Shown piece after piece: positions 1-7,457 of a DNA stretch of 29,353 bases. Where the stretch lies: positions 1-29,353 of the forward strand of contig JAIRUI010000097.1 of the NCBI GenBank assembly GCA_031254455.1, written 5' to 3'. The notes below the pieces were generated by a model, which worked only from the letters and a program-made list of their open reading frames with translations, was not told where the DNA came from and searched no databases. This DNA comes from Chitinispirillales bacterium. Lineage in GTDB: Bacteria; Fibrobacterota; Chitinivibrionia; Chitinivibrionales; Chitinivibrionaceae. Position 1 is the stretch's first letter; every line of letters starts with the position of its first letter. A program made the position numbers and the translations under genes.

Positions 1-1373
1 CCATATCCCATGAATCCTCCGGCATAAGAAAAAGCCGACACGTTCCCTGTCGCATGAGAATTATCAATAAAGATACTACCGGTTCCAGAGCCAATCAATC
101 CGCCGGCGTTGCCACTATCCTCACCGTTAGCAGACACATTTCCAGTTGTGTAAGAATCTTTTATCGTAGTTACTGTTGTCGGCCACCCTGATACATATCC
201 TATCAATCCACCCGACCAACTGCCTCTAACATCTCCAGTTGAATGGCAATCGGTGACGGTAATTTCTAATGTTTTTGCTATTCCCACCAATCCGCCGGCA
301 TTGGAAGAATTAGAAGCGCTTACATCTCCTTCTGAGTAAGAATTACCGATTATTATTGCGCCGCTATGTCCTACCAATCCGCCGGAGCCGGAACCGTTAT
401 AATTACTACCATGCACATATCCCGTCGTATAAGAATAGTTGATTGTAGTTTTACCTTTTACTTCTCCTATCAATCCGCCGATATTAGTATTTCCTACAAT
501 ATCACCTGTCGTATAAGAATTAGTAATATCAATATCTTTTTGCGCCAGCCCCACTAATCCGCCGGAAGCGGAAAAACCAGTTCCTACCAATCCGCCGGGA
601 ATAGAAGATACGGTGGTATTAGCTGACACTTTTGTCATTGCATAACAATATGTGATTTCTATATTATTGTATGCCTGTCCAATTAATCCGCCGGCATAAT
701 TGTCAGAGCCGCTGGTAGTGGAACCAGAATTATGAGCAATAACCAAACCACCCGTCGAGTAAGAATTGTTGATTGTAATATCGGTTACTGTCTTTCCTAT
801 CAATCCGCCGGCATACGATTCATAAGAACAATAAGCAAGAATTTCGTTCTTTATATTAACTCCGCAGTTTACTATCGCTTTTGTCGAAGCGTAATATCCC
901 GCCAATCCGCCGGCATAATTCGCCGTTGTTCCACCGGCGGTTATTTCAACAACGTTAACCGTAAGATTTCTAATCCGTCCGCCTTCTCCTACATAACCGA
1001 ACAATCCGGCATACTGCGTTCTTTCCACCGATAAATTCGATATTGAATACCCATTGCCGTCGAATGTGCTGGTAAATTTTCCAGCGGCTTTGCCAATAGG
1101 AGTATGGTTTTGCGAAAGAGTAATATCGTTAGTCATAACAATTATTTTCTCGTCAAAATAATCGGAACCGCTGTTTACCAAATCGGCCAAACCTCTTATA
1201 TGTTCTTCCGTCGATATATATACGGTATCTTTAAAAGTTTCTTCAATATCAATATCGTCACCATCGCCGTCACCGTCTTCAATATCGACTTCTTTTCCAT
1301 TTTCATTTGTAGTACAGCCAACAATAAAAACGACAAGCCAAATAGCCAACAAAATTTTAATCATTTTTTTCAT
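1..1373 (-). CDS. GLUG-repeat surface lipoprotein, C-terminus beyond the window
   Basis: An open frame of 457 codons reads leftward from ATG at 1373 and leaves the window without a stop. The N-terminus is a lipoprotein signal: MKKMIKILLA, a hydrophobic stretch, then a V-G-C lipobox with Cys20. An acidic linker (DGDGDGDD) follows. From about residue 95 the protein is an array of about 12 repeats of roughly 20-35 residues, each with a (A/S/P)GGLxG core and a later NSY-T-G turn. This matches the GLUG motif of bacterial surface proteins, which probably forms a beta-solenoid. The likely role is outer-membrane-anchored adhesion or glycan contact, but ligand and function cannot be read from sequence. 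A weak AAGGGG ribosome site lies just upstream. It is divergent from the secreted protein at 1670. Two cores near 549-596 are unusually close together. Family call is firm; function is open. Confidence 0.85.
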   Translation of the reverse strand, partial: MKKMIKILLAIWLVVFIVGCTTNENGKEVDIEDGDGDGDDIDIEETFKDTVYISTEEHIRGLADLVNSGSDYFDEKIIVMTNDITLSQNHTPIGKAAGKFTSTFDGNGYSISNLSVERTQYAGLFGYVGEGGRIRNLTVNVVEITAGGTTANYAGGLAGYYASTKAIVNCGVNIKNEILAYCSYESYAGGLIGKTVTDITINNSYSTGGLVIAHNSGSTTSGSDNYAGGLIGQAYNNIEITYCYAMTKVSANTTVSSIPGGLVGTGFSASGGLVGLAQKDIDITNSYTTGDIVGNTNIGGLIGEVKGKTTINYSYTTGYVHGSNYNGSGSGGLVGHSGAIIIGNSYSEGDVSASNSSNAGGLVGIAKTLEITVTDCHSTGDVRGSWSGGLIGYVSGWPTTVTTIKDSYTTGNVSANGEDSGNAGGLIGSGTGSIFIDNSHATGNVSAFSYAGGFMGY

Positions 1374-1457
1374 TATTTATTCCCCTTTTCAATTTTTGAT
1401 TGTAAAATATATGATGTACTATATAAATAAGCATGGAATTTTAAACATATAGCACAG

Positions 1458-1491
1458 ATTAAAACTTTTTTAGCGGTCGTCAGGTATATAA
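1458..1491 (+). repeat. 34-bp repeat, copy A (copy B at 4695-4728)
   Basis: This block begins ATTAAAAC and ends AGGTATATAA. It matches 4695-4728 at 30 of 34 positions in the same orientation. Both copies end about 170-180 bp before the next start codon (1670 and 4896). Copy A contains a TATAAT at 1487-1492, so a promoter role is possible, but no good -35 box lies at the right distance. Confidence 0.6.
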
Positions 1492-1592
1492 TTATCTTAA
1501 ATTTTCAAAAAAATCAATTTTAATTCGGCAAAACTGTAACTATTATATTATCTTTAAATAGTGAAGCTTTTGTTAAAATAACCAAATAAAGA

Positions 1593-1622
1593 TTGTCGGC
1601 AATATAATTGAGCCGTTATATT
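1593..1622 (+). promoter_or_regulatory. candidate promoter for the secreted protein at 1670
   Basis: TTGTCG (1593-1598) and TATATT (1617-1622) are separated by 18 bp and would give a leader of about 40 nt. The -35 matches 4 of 6 consensus positions. In AT-rich DNA such matches arise easily, so support is weak. Confidence 0.3.
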
Positions 1623-1626
1623 ATGT

Positions 1627-1645
1627 TTACAAACATTATTTGTAA
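1627..1645 (+). promoter_or_regulatory. inverted repeat TTACAAA-5-TTTGTAA upstream of 1670
   Basis: A perfect 7-bp inverted repeat with a CATTA spacer sits 24 bp before the start codon, between the candidate -10 and the ribosome site. It could be an operator or an mRNA hairpin. A closely similar element (CTACAA, GCATTA, TTGTAG) lies at 4833-4850 upstream of the glutamate dehydrogenase gene. No binding protein can be named. Confidence 0.4.
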
Positions 1646-1669
1646 TAATTTAACTTTAAGGATGAAAAA

Positions 1670-4540
1670 ATGATAAAAGAACAAAAAATTAGATTGTTGG
1701 TCGCTTTGCTTCTCTTAGTGATGGGGGGGGGCGAACAAGTATTCGGACAGGGCTCAGCTTGTATCCCCGGAGGTCAGAACCAATTGTTGCTGCCTGTAGG
1801 AAACGACCATAGAAATCCTCGATTAGACCCGTTCTTAATGCAGCACTCACTTTACGCCGATGAATATATGGCATCTTCGGAGACTGATTTAACAATGCCG
1901 AATGCCGGTTATGCAGGAACTGCCGGAAAAGTTGAATATGCAAATTTGAAGTTTCCTCCCGTATCAAGTATGGTAACGGAGAATTGCGGAGTGAAAGATA
2001 CCGCAAAAGTTTTTATTCGACAGTTAGGCCCCGGAGCTAATATTTGGGGAACTCGTCCGCCTCTTCCGTTTTTTGTCGAAGGTTCTGACGCATACGCCAA
2101 CGGCAAACCCAAATTTCCGGATATAAGAGACGAGTCGGGGTTTTGGGATGATATTATCGCTAGTAATAAAATCAAATACAACTTTGAGAACAATCTCGGT
2201 AAAGCTTATGTAGTAAACGGGACGGAAACATGGGAACCCGGTATTTATTATTACTATAATCTTACACTGGGTGTAAATTCTGTGCTGAACATAAAGGTTA
2301 GCGACGAGCCGACCGTTATTTATATTAAGGAAGATTTAAGAGGACCTTCCAATTCCGTTACATACGTTAATGTAATACCGGAAAAAGGCGGTCAGGCATG
2401 CGAAGCCAAAGGGAAAGTTATATTTATCGTACAGGGATGCGTCATGTTTACTCAGACTCAAACAATAGCGCAAGGGACGTATATCGCTTTGGGAGGAATA
2501 AATCTTAACCAGCAGGCGAATATTAAAGGACAGGTGCTGGGTAATAGGTTTAGAACAAATCAAGCCTTTGACGCAACGAAAAACATAACATTCGTTCCCG
2601 CCTTAAACGACGTATTTGTCAGTCCGGCGATATTTAAGGAAGACAAAAACTGGAATAACTACCCGAACTCAGACAAACCTACCTACAACGGTTATGACTA
2701 CAAACGAGATAAAAACAAAGATTACATCGACAGCATTCGTATAGAATTAAAAAATCCCGCCCAAAAAGATATGATGGTAAATTATAAAATAAAAGCAATC
2801 GCGGGTAACGACATAATAGGCGAATTAGGCATAAATATTACGCCGTCCACAATTGATGATGCATTCGCAAGACGTAACGAGGGTAAAAGAGCCTGGGTTC
2901 AACTACGTTCTAATGCGGTATTAATCAAAAAGGGCGAAAAGGCGGCATCCATTCCCATCTTGATTGTTGACGACGGCAAAGAGCAAAGTTTCGACAAAGG
3001 CACTTTTGAAATAACCGTTTCCGGCGAAATAGACGTAACAGACCCCTGCGGTGGGGCGGGTTGCCAGACAATCAAGAAACCGTTCAGCGATACATATAAG
3101 ATAACTATAGTTTCGGATGACCCCGAAGACGAAGATAACCCCGACCCCGAAGTATTCACCATAACCTTCGATTCTCAGGGCGGAACAGCCGCACAAAGTA
3201 TTTATGGCGAAGAAGGCGCAGTAACACTCCTTCCTAATACCAAAAAAGACGGCTATGTATTTTTGGGCTGGTTTAGTGAGTCCGTCGGCGGAAATAATTA
3301 CGGCAGCAACGGAACTACCTACACAATTACGGGTAATGTGACAATGTATGCTCGCTGGGACGAAATAATAATCCCGCAACCCGGAACCCCGACGCTTACT
3401 CAGGTCAGGCTTATTGAATGGTACGACTACCAGTCTAACCCCCAAGTTGCAGGAACCCTTTCGGCAGACGACGACAATGCGACATTCGAATATCTCGGCG
3501 CGTTTGAAGCGGAATCCGGAGTTTCGCATGACGACTGGTTCAAACTGACGGATTTTCGTAAAATATCTACAACCGCACAATACCACGCAGATTACGAAAA
3601 CAAAAACCAACAAAGATTCCGTATAACTGTCAAAGCCAGCCTCGGCGAGAAATCCGAAACTCGAGACTTAGATTTATATATAAGTCCTTGGAACGATAAC
3701 GCCTTTGAGCCTAAAGACTATTCGGCGTCCGTTAAAAGCCCCGAACTGCATATAATTACTCTGGAAACTCCCGCCGACGCCGATTTGCCGTCCAACCAAA
3801 ACGAGTACAAAATTTTGGGACTTACAAAAAACGCAAGCGACGCGATTTCACAGGCGCAACGCTTAAAGCCAACCGATACAAGACCTGTCCGTGTCGAGTC
3901 GATAAGAACCCTTTCGGGCGCTGAGGTTTCGCTTTATGGTAAAGAAATCGCTTACAAGCCGACTAACCTTTATGACGACGTAAAAACCGGAGCGATCGAC
4001 CGCTTTTGGGTTACGCTTCTTGACACTGCCCGTTATATCGACCACGCAGGTGTGACTTACGAAACCGACATCTGGCTTAAATCGGTCGAGGTGAATATAA
4101 CGCTTACCGTTCCCGTCAATATACAAAAGTCATTGAAGATTTATCCCAATCCCTTAACTTTGCCCAAAGGCGGCAAAGGGCAAGTCGAAGAACAACTTAA
4201 ATTCGACATGGCGACTTATTATAAAATATCGCCCGCAACTAAAGGAAGCATAATAGTTCTGGACTTGAAAGGCGCGATTTTGCCCGACGAACAGCCGTTC
4301 GTGAAGAGAAATGTCGTAAAGATTTTTGACAAAGTAGGCAACCTCATAAGTGAAATGGATATGAAATTTGACTACGATAGCGGCAAAAATGTAGCGGGGA
4401 TATGTATATGGGACGGTAAAAACAGCAACGGCAGAACGGTCGGCGTGGGTTCTTACAAGGTAATTGTTGATGTGGAAGCTGACTTCGGCAACGGCAAACA
4501 AAAATATAGCGACCACTCGACGATAGGAGTAAAGTATTAA
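1670..4540 (+). CDS. large secreted adhesin-like protein with InlB-type B-repeat and FlgD-like C-terminal domain
   Basis: A 956-residue protein with a Sec signal peptide (hydrophobic core residues 9-18, likely cleavage after V-F-G near residue 26). The middle is beta-rich and not confidently assignable; residues about 230-310 may form a solenoid-like part. Residues about 497-565 match a Listeria-Bacteroides/InlB B-repeat: ITFDSQGG, then GYVFLGWF and MYARWD. An Asp-rich linker precedes it. The C-terminus has KIYPNPL near residue 820, then a FlgD-like Ig fold (KVGNLI, WDGKNSNGR, GSYKVIV) ending IGVKY. This resembles C-terminal secretion/sorting domains of FCB bacteria, including type IX-like signals. 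Start choice: AAGGA lies 8 nt before ATG 1670. Codons 18-21 contain nine consecutive G residues, so slippage would abolish expression. Likely exported to the surface; ligand unknown. Confidence 0.75.
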   Translation: MIKEQKIRLLVALLLLVMGGGEQVFGQGSACIPGGQNQLLLPVGNDHRNPRLDPFLMQHSLYADEYMASSETDLTMPNAGYAGTAGKVEYANLKFPPVSSMVTENCGVKDTAKVFIRQLGPGANIWGTRPPLPFFVEGSDAYANGKPKFPDIRDESGFWDDIIASNKIKYNFENNLGKAYVVNGTETWEPGIYYYYNLTLGVNSVLNIKVSDEPTVIYIKEDLRGPSNSVTYVNVIPEKGGQACEAKGKVIFIVQGCVMFTQTQTIAQGTYIALGGINLNQQANIKGQVLGNRFRTNQAFDATKNITFVPALNDVFVSPAIFKEDKNWNNYPNSDKPTYNGYDYKRDKNKDYIDSIRIELKNPAQKDMMVNYKIKAIAGNDIIGELGINITPSTIDDAFARRNEGKRAWVQLRSNAVLIKKGEKAASIPILIVDDGKEQSFDKGTFEITVSGEIDVTDPCGGAGCQTIKKPFSDTYKITIVSDDPEDEDNPDPEVFTITFDSQGGTAAQSIYGEEGAVTLLPNTKKDGYVFLGWFSESVGGNNYGSNGTTYTITGNVTMYARWDEIIIPQPGTPTLTQVRLIEWYDYQSNPQVAGTLSADDDNATFEYLGAFEAESGVSHDDWFKLTDFRKISTTAQYHADYENKNQQRFRITVKASLGEKSETRDLDLYISPWNDNAFEPKDYSASVKSPELHIITLETPADADLPSNQNEYKILGLTKNASDAISQAQRLKPTDTRPVRVESIRTLSGAEVSLYGKEIAYKPTNLYDDVKTGAIDRFWVTLLDTARYIDHAGVTYETDIWLKSVEVNITLTVPVNIQKSLKIYPNPLTLPKGGKGQVEEQLKFDMATYYKISPATKGSIIVLDLKGAILPDEQPFVKRNVVKIFDKVGNLISEMDMKFDYDSGKNVAGICIWDGKNSNGRTVGVGSYKVIVDVEADFGNGKQKYSDHSTIGVKY
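1723..1731 (+). repeat. homopolymer of nine G in the signal-peptide coding region
   Basis: Nine consecutive G residues code for Met-Gly-Gly-Gly just after the hydrophobic core. Removing one G shifts the frame to a TAG at 1797-1799. Adding one G leads to a TAG at 1810-1812. Either change would truncate the protein within about 50 residues. Confidence 0.9.
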
Positions 4541-4582
4541 AAAATGGAATTGTATTTATCGAAAATTTAAGTCAAAATCGGC

Positions 4583-4612
4583 TTGTTGTGTGAAATTAAT
4601 TTTGTGTATAAT
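4583..4612 (+). promoter_or_regulatory. candidate sigma-70-type promoter upstream of the small ORF and gdhA
   Basis: A perfect TATAAT (4607-4612) follows a poor -35, TTGTTG (4583-4588), with an 18-bp spacer. Transcription would start near 4619, about 45 nt before the small ORF and about 280 nt before glutamate dehydrogenase. Confidence 0.4.
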
Positions 4613-4664
4613 CCCCCAAAATATATTATATTATTCATGTTGAATTTGTTGCTTGAGGAGAAAA

Positions 4665-4790
4665 ATGAAAGTACGGCTTGCTGGATTAACAAAAATTAAA
4701 ACATTTTTAACAGTCGTTAGGTATATAAAACGTTTTTTACCAATTAAATCCAATGCTATATTCAGATTAGGAACACATATTCGTTGTTGA
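4665..4790 (+). CDS. possible 41-residue small basic protein or leader peptide
   Basis: ATG at 4665 is preceded by a strong GAGGAG ribosome site 5 nt away. The frame runs 41 codons to TGA at 4788-4790. The product is strongly basic, with a hydrophobic/basic centre (KIKTFLTVVRYIKRFL) and a Cys-Cys end. The central residues are also encoded by the 34-bp block at 1458-1491, which reads QIKTFLAVVRYI in the same frame but has no start codon there. Two of the four differences between copies are silent, which hints at a coding origin. It lies 105 bp before glutamate dehydrogenase and could be a leader peptide, a small membrane-active protein or a fragment of a lost gene. I recognise no family. Confidence 0.4.
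   Translation: MKVRLAGLTKIKTFLTVVRYIKRFLPIKSNAIFRLGTHIRC
4695..4728 (+). repeat. 34-bp repeat, copy B (copy A at 1458-1491)
   Basis: It matches copy A at 30 of 34 positions, in the same orientation, and ends 167 bp before the glutamate dehydrogenase start. In this copy the block lies within the small ORF at 4665-4790. Confidence 0.6.
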
Positions 4791-4832
4791 GATTACAAAA
4801 TTACAAATCAAATTGTTGTTACGATGCGTTTG

Positions 4833-4850
4833 CTACAAGCATTATTGTAG
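4833..4850 (+). promoter_or_regulatory. inverted repeat CTACAA-6-TTGTAG upstream of gdhA
   Basis: A perfect 6-bp inverted repeat with a GCATTA spacer sits 45 bp before the start codon. It shares TACAA, CATTATT and GTA with the palindrome at 1627-1645. It could be an operator or an mRNA hairpin. Confidence 0.35.
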
Positions 4851-4895
4851 TCAATTGTTAAAAAAATAAATTTTATAAAGAAAGGGTTTTTTAAT

Positions 4896-6143
4896 ATGAG
4901 TGAGAAGTACAATCCGTTTGGCAATTTATTGTCGGTGTTGGACAATGCGGCAAAAACGGCCGGCTATTCGGAAGAAGAGTATGCTTTCCTTCGTTATCCG
5001 GAAAGAGAATTGAGGGTAAATTTTCCTGTTCGTATGGATAACGGAAAAATCAAAATGTTTGAAGGTTTCAGAATCCAGCATTCGACCGTAAGAGGTCCCG
5101 CAAAGGGCGGAATCCGTTATCATCATGAAGTAGATGTAAACGAAGTAAGAGCGCTTTCGGCGGGAATGGCGCTTAAATGCGCTGTCGCAAACGTTCCTTA
5201 CGGCGGCGGAAAAGGCGGAATAGTAATCAATCCGCGCGAGTACAGCTCAAGCGAGTTGGAAAGAATAACAAGAAAATTTACGCAAATGATTGCCCCCATA
5301 ATAGGGGAGAGAACGGATATTCCCGCTCCAGATGTCAATACAACTGCGCAAATGATGAACTGGATAGTCGATGAGTATTCAAAAATATCCGGACATGCCG
5401 TTTATGGAATCGTAACCGGTAAAAGTTTGGAAATGGGCGGCTCGTTGGGAAGAACGGAAGCGACGGGCAGGGGAGTGTCGATATGTGCGCTTGAAATGCT
5501 CAAGAAAATGGGCAAGGACGTTACAAAGATGCGCGTTGCCGTACAGGGTTTCGGTAATGTAGGCTCTTATTCCGCTAAATTCATGTATGAAGCCGGAGCA
5601 AAAGTTGTCGCGGTAAGCAGAAGCAATGTTGCCATATATTGCGCCGACGGCTTGGACATTCCCGACCTTTTGAAAACTTGTGCCGACGGAAAATTGGAAA
5701 ACTACAAGAAGGCGGGCGTTCAGATAATCGACAATGCAAAACTTTTGACTTGCGATTGCGACGTGTTGATACCTTCCGCGCTTGACAATCAAATAACAAA
5801 AGATAATGCGCCTAACGTTAAGGCGATACTTATCGCAGAAGGCGCAAACGGACCTACCAGCAAAGAAGCAGACGAAATTCTGGAAAAGAAAGGCGTAAAA
5901 GTCATTCCCGATATCCTTGCCAATGCCGGCGGCGTGGTTGTTTCTTATCTTGAATGGGTGCAGAATCTTCAAAGTTTCTACTGGTCTGAAGAAGAAGTAA
6001 ACAACAAGATGCGCGTACTTATGGTAAATGCGTTTAACGACGTATATAACGAAAGCGTAAAGCGCAATGTGTCGCTTAGATTAGCCGCATACATTACTGC
6101 AGTTGACAGAATTGTAAAGGTTAGCAAGTTAAGAGGAAAGTAA
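4896..6143 (+). CDS. gdhA: glutamate dehydrogenase (Glu/Leu/Phe/Val dehydrogenase family)
   Basis: A cytoplasmic enzyme that interconverts glutamate with 2-oxoglutarate and ammonium, using NAD(P). The 415-residue length is normal for hexameric bacterial GDH. The N-terminal dimerisation/catalytic domain (about 1-185) carries Lys70 (GPAKGGIR), Lys94, catalytic Lys106 (PYGGGKGG) and Asp146 (DIPAPDV). The spacing 70-94-106-146 equals that of Clostridium symbiosum GDH residues 89-113-125-165. Lys70, where leucine dehydrogenases have a hydrophobic residue, supports glutamate as substrate. The Rossmann domain has QGFGNVG near 217-223. Cofactor preference cannot be decided from sequence. A GAAAGGG ribosome site precedes ATG 4896, and an intrinsic terminator follows, so it is probably its own unit apart from the leader ORF. 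Confidence 0.95.
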   Translation: MSEKYNPFGNLLSVLDNAAKTAGYSEEEYAFLRYPERELRVNFPVRMDNGKIKMFEGFRIQHSTVRGPAKGGIRYHHEVDVNEVRALSAGMALKCAVANVPYGGGKGGIVINPREYSSSELERITRKFTQMIAPIIGERTDIPAPDVNTTAQMMNWIVDEYSKISGHAVYGIVTGKSLEMGGSLGRTEATGRGVSICALEMLKKMGKDVTKMRVAVQGFGNVGSYSAKFMYEAGAKVVAVSRSNVAIYCADGLDIPDLLKTCADGKLENYKKAGVQIIDNAKLLTCDCDVLIPSALDNQITKDNAPNVKAILIAEGANGPTSKEADEILEKKGVKVIPDILANAGGVVVSYLEWVQNLQSFYWSEEEVNNKMRVLMVNAFNDVYNESVKRNVSLRLAAYITAVDRIVKVSKLRGK

Positions 6144-6162
6144 TTTTTCTTGTGATTTCACA

Positions 6163-6206
6163 AAATTTGGGTTCTTCTGTATTATGAGGAACCCAAATTT
6201 TTTTGT
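6163..6206 (+). terminator. intrinsic terminator of gdhA
   Basis: A perfect 12-bp stem pairs AAATTTGGGTTC (6163-6174) with its complement at 6189-6200. The loop is 14 nt and a T-rich tail follows. It lies 20 bp after the stop codon. Confidence 0.9.
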
Positions 6207-6329
6207 ATTTTTGTTTCGGTAGAATATTATTTTATCCGACGACTGAAAATTATTTTATATAAATATGAAAACGGAATGGCGGCATAATGTAATGAAAGCA
6301 GAAAAATTTACAGATAAAGAGGGAAACAC

Positions 6330-7376
6330 ATGGAGATTCAAGTACCGGAACTTTTAAGAATTAAACCCAAAGCGCTGTTTAAACTGGGAAAATATCTTTC
6401 GCAAAGCGGATATTCAAGAATCGCGTTCTTCTGGGGAACCAATATAAAAAAGATGTATTGGGATGCGATAGACATATCGCTTTCAACTGCGGACATTCGT
6501 GTTATTTTTGAGATAGAAGTTTCGTCTAATGATATGGATACCGCATTCAAAACGGTTAAGGAATTGCCGCAAAATGTAGATGCTATTGTCGCAATAGGCG
6601 GCGGAACGGCTGTAGATTACGGAAAATACGTCGCGTTTAACAGGCAACTTCCTCTTTTTTGTGTGCCGACTTTAATTTCAAACGATGCTTTTGCTTCGCC
6701 GACAAGTTCGCTTGTCGTTGACGGAAAGCGCAAAAGTGTAAAAACACATGTTCCGCAGGCGATAATAATCGACACGGAAGTTATAAGCGCCACTCCAAAA
6801 CAGTTTTTGTACAGCGGAATAGGGGATTTGTTTTGTAAAACTACGGCCGTTTTTGATTACAAATTCGCCTACAAGAAGAGGGGAGAGCCGGTTAATGATT
6901 TTGCCGCCACCATAGCAAAAAACGCTGTAGATACCTTCAGTTTCTTCAATGACAAAAGATTTGACAACTACGAATACATAGGAATACTCGCTTCTTCGCT
7001 GTTGATGACGGGAATTGCCATGATAATTGCCGGAAGTTCGCGTCCGTCGAGCGGTTCGGAACATTTAATATCACATGCTTACGACAGAGTTGCGCAAAAT
7101 CCTACGCTTCACGGCATACAGGTAGGAGTTGCAAGTTACGCCGTAAGTTATTTGCAGGAAGCGACATACGAGCGATTGAAAAAAGATATAATCGGCAGTG
7201 GTTTTTATGATTTTGTTAAGGAAAATCCGCTCAATAAAGATGATTTTATAAAGGCGGTAATGCTTGCCCCCGATATAAAAGAGGATTATTACACGATATT
7301 AAGTGAAAAGGGGAACATTCGTCGTCTTGAGGAATTTGTAAATACCGACGAAATGATGTGTAATATGTTGAAATGA
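6330..7376 (+). CDS. sn-glycerol-1-phosphate dehydrogenase family protein (EgsA/AraM-like)
   Basis: A 348-residue member of the iron/zinc alcohol dehydrogenase superfamily, closest to G1P dehydrogenases, which reduce dihydroxyacetone phosphate to sn-glycerol-1-phosphate. Seen: AIGGGTAVDYGK (residues 88-99, NAD-binding glycine motif), PTLISNDAFASP (113-124), and likely metal ligands Asp166 (GIGD), His245 (SGSEH) and His261 (PTLHG). All family hallmarks are intact. In archaea the product starts ether-lipid synthesis; in Bacillus AraM supplies heptaprenylglyceryl phosphate. Here no prenyltransferase partner is adjacent, so the use of G1P is unknown. The GAGGG ribosome site lies 6 nt before ATG 6330. 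It converges on the YitT-like gene. A related substrate is possible. Confidence 0.8.
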   Translation: MEIQVPELLRIKPKALFKLGKYLSQSGYSRIAFFWGTNIKKMYWDAIDISLSTADIRVIFEIEVSSNDMDTAFKTVKELPQNVDAIVAIGGGTAVDYGKYVAFNRQLPLFCVPTLISNDAFASPTSSLVVDGKRKSVKTHVPQAIIIDTEVISATPKQFLYSGIGDLFCKTTAVFDYKFAYKKRGEPVNDFAATIAKNAVDTFSFFNDKRFDNYEYIGILASSLLMTGIAMIIAGSSRPSSGSEHLISHAYDRVAQNPTLHGIQVGVASYAVSYLQEATYERLKKDIIGSGFYDFVKENPLNKDDFIKAVMLAPDIKEDYYTILSEKGNIRRLEEFVNTDEMMCNMLK

Positions 7377-7457
7377 CGAATCAAATTAACAACAACACAT
7401 TTATTTATTACAAAGACGTTTTTGTAAGAAAGATTGAATAGTAATTTTGGGTGTTAA

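Larger units (their letters stand above)
4541..4895 (+). other. 355-bp intergenic leader region before glutamate dehydrogenase
   Basis: This gap holds a candidate promoter (4583-4612), a small ORF with a strong ribosome site (4665-4790), the second copy of the 34-bp repeat inside that ORF, and an inverted repeat at 4833-4850. I see no convincing terminator for the upstream gene and no RNA gene. Confidence 0.6.

Noticed and set aside
1..1373. GLUG array DNA as a CRISPR or satellite repeat
   Set aside because: Repeat cores are short, diverged and in codon frame, with variable spacing. They are protein repeats, not a CRISPR array.
366..1430. Plus-strand ORFs opposite the GLUG lipoprotein
   Set aside because: They are shadow frames: the minus strand has one uninterrupted frame with a lipobox and regular GLUG repeats, and the plus frames have none of these.
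2921..3613. 230-codon minus-strand ORF inside the secreted protein gene
   Set aside because: It has no domain, no ribosome site and an odd composition. The plus frame encodes a clear InlB-type repeat across the same bases.
5379..5972. 197-codon minus-strand ORF inside gdhA
   Set aside because: It lies wholly within a conserved enzyme gene and has no protein-like features.
6222..6250. Possible third copy of the 34-bp repeat on the minus strand
   Set aside because: Only a CAGTCGT-like core followed by A/T-rich bases is shared, with several gaps. This is too little in AT-rich DNA.
6265..6357. 30-codon ORF overlapping the start of the G1P dehydrogenase gene
   Set aside because: It has no ribosome site and no recognisable motif, and it ends inside the real gene in another frame. 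Chance is the simplest explanation.
7408..7427. Inverted repeat TTACAAA/TTTGTAA between converging genes
   Set aside because: The stem has a single G-C pair and no T run. It resembles the palindrome at 1627, but the context (between stops) differs, so I do not call it a terminator or operator.
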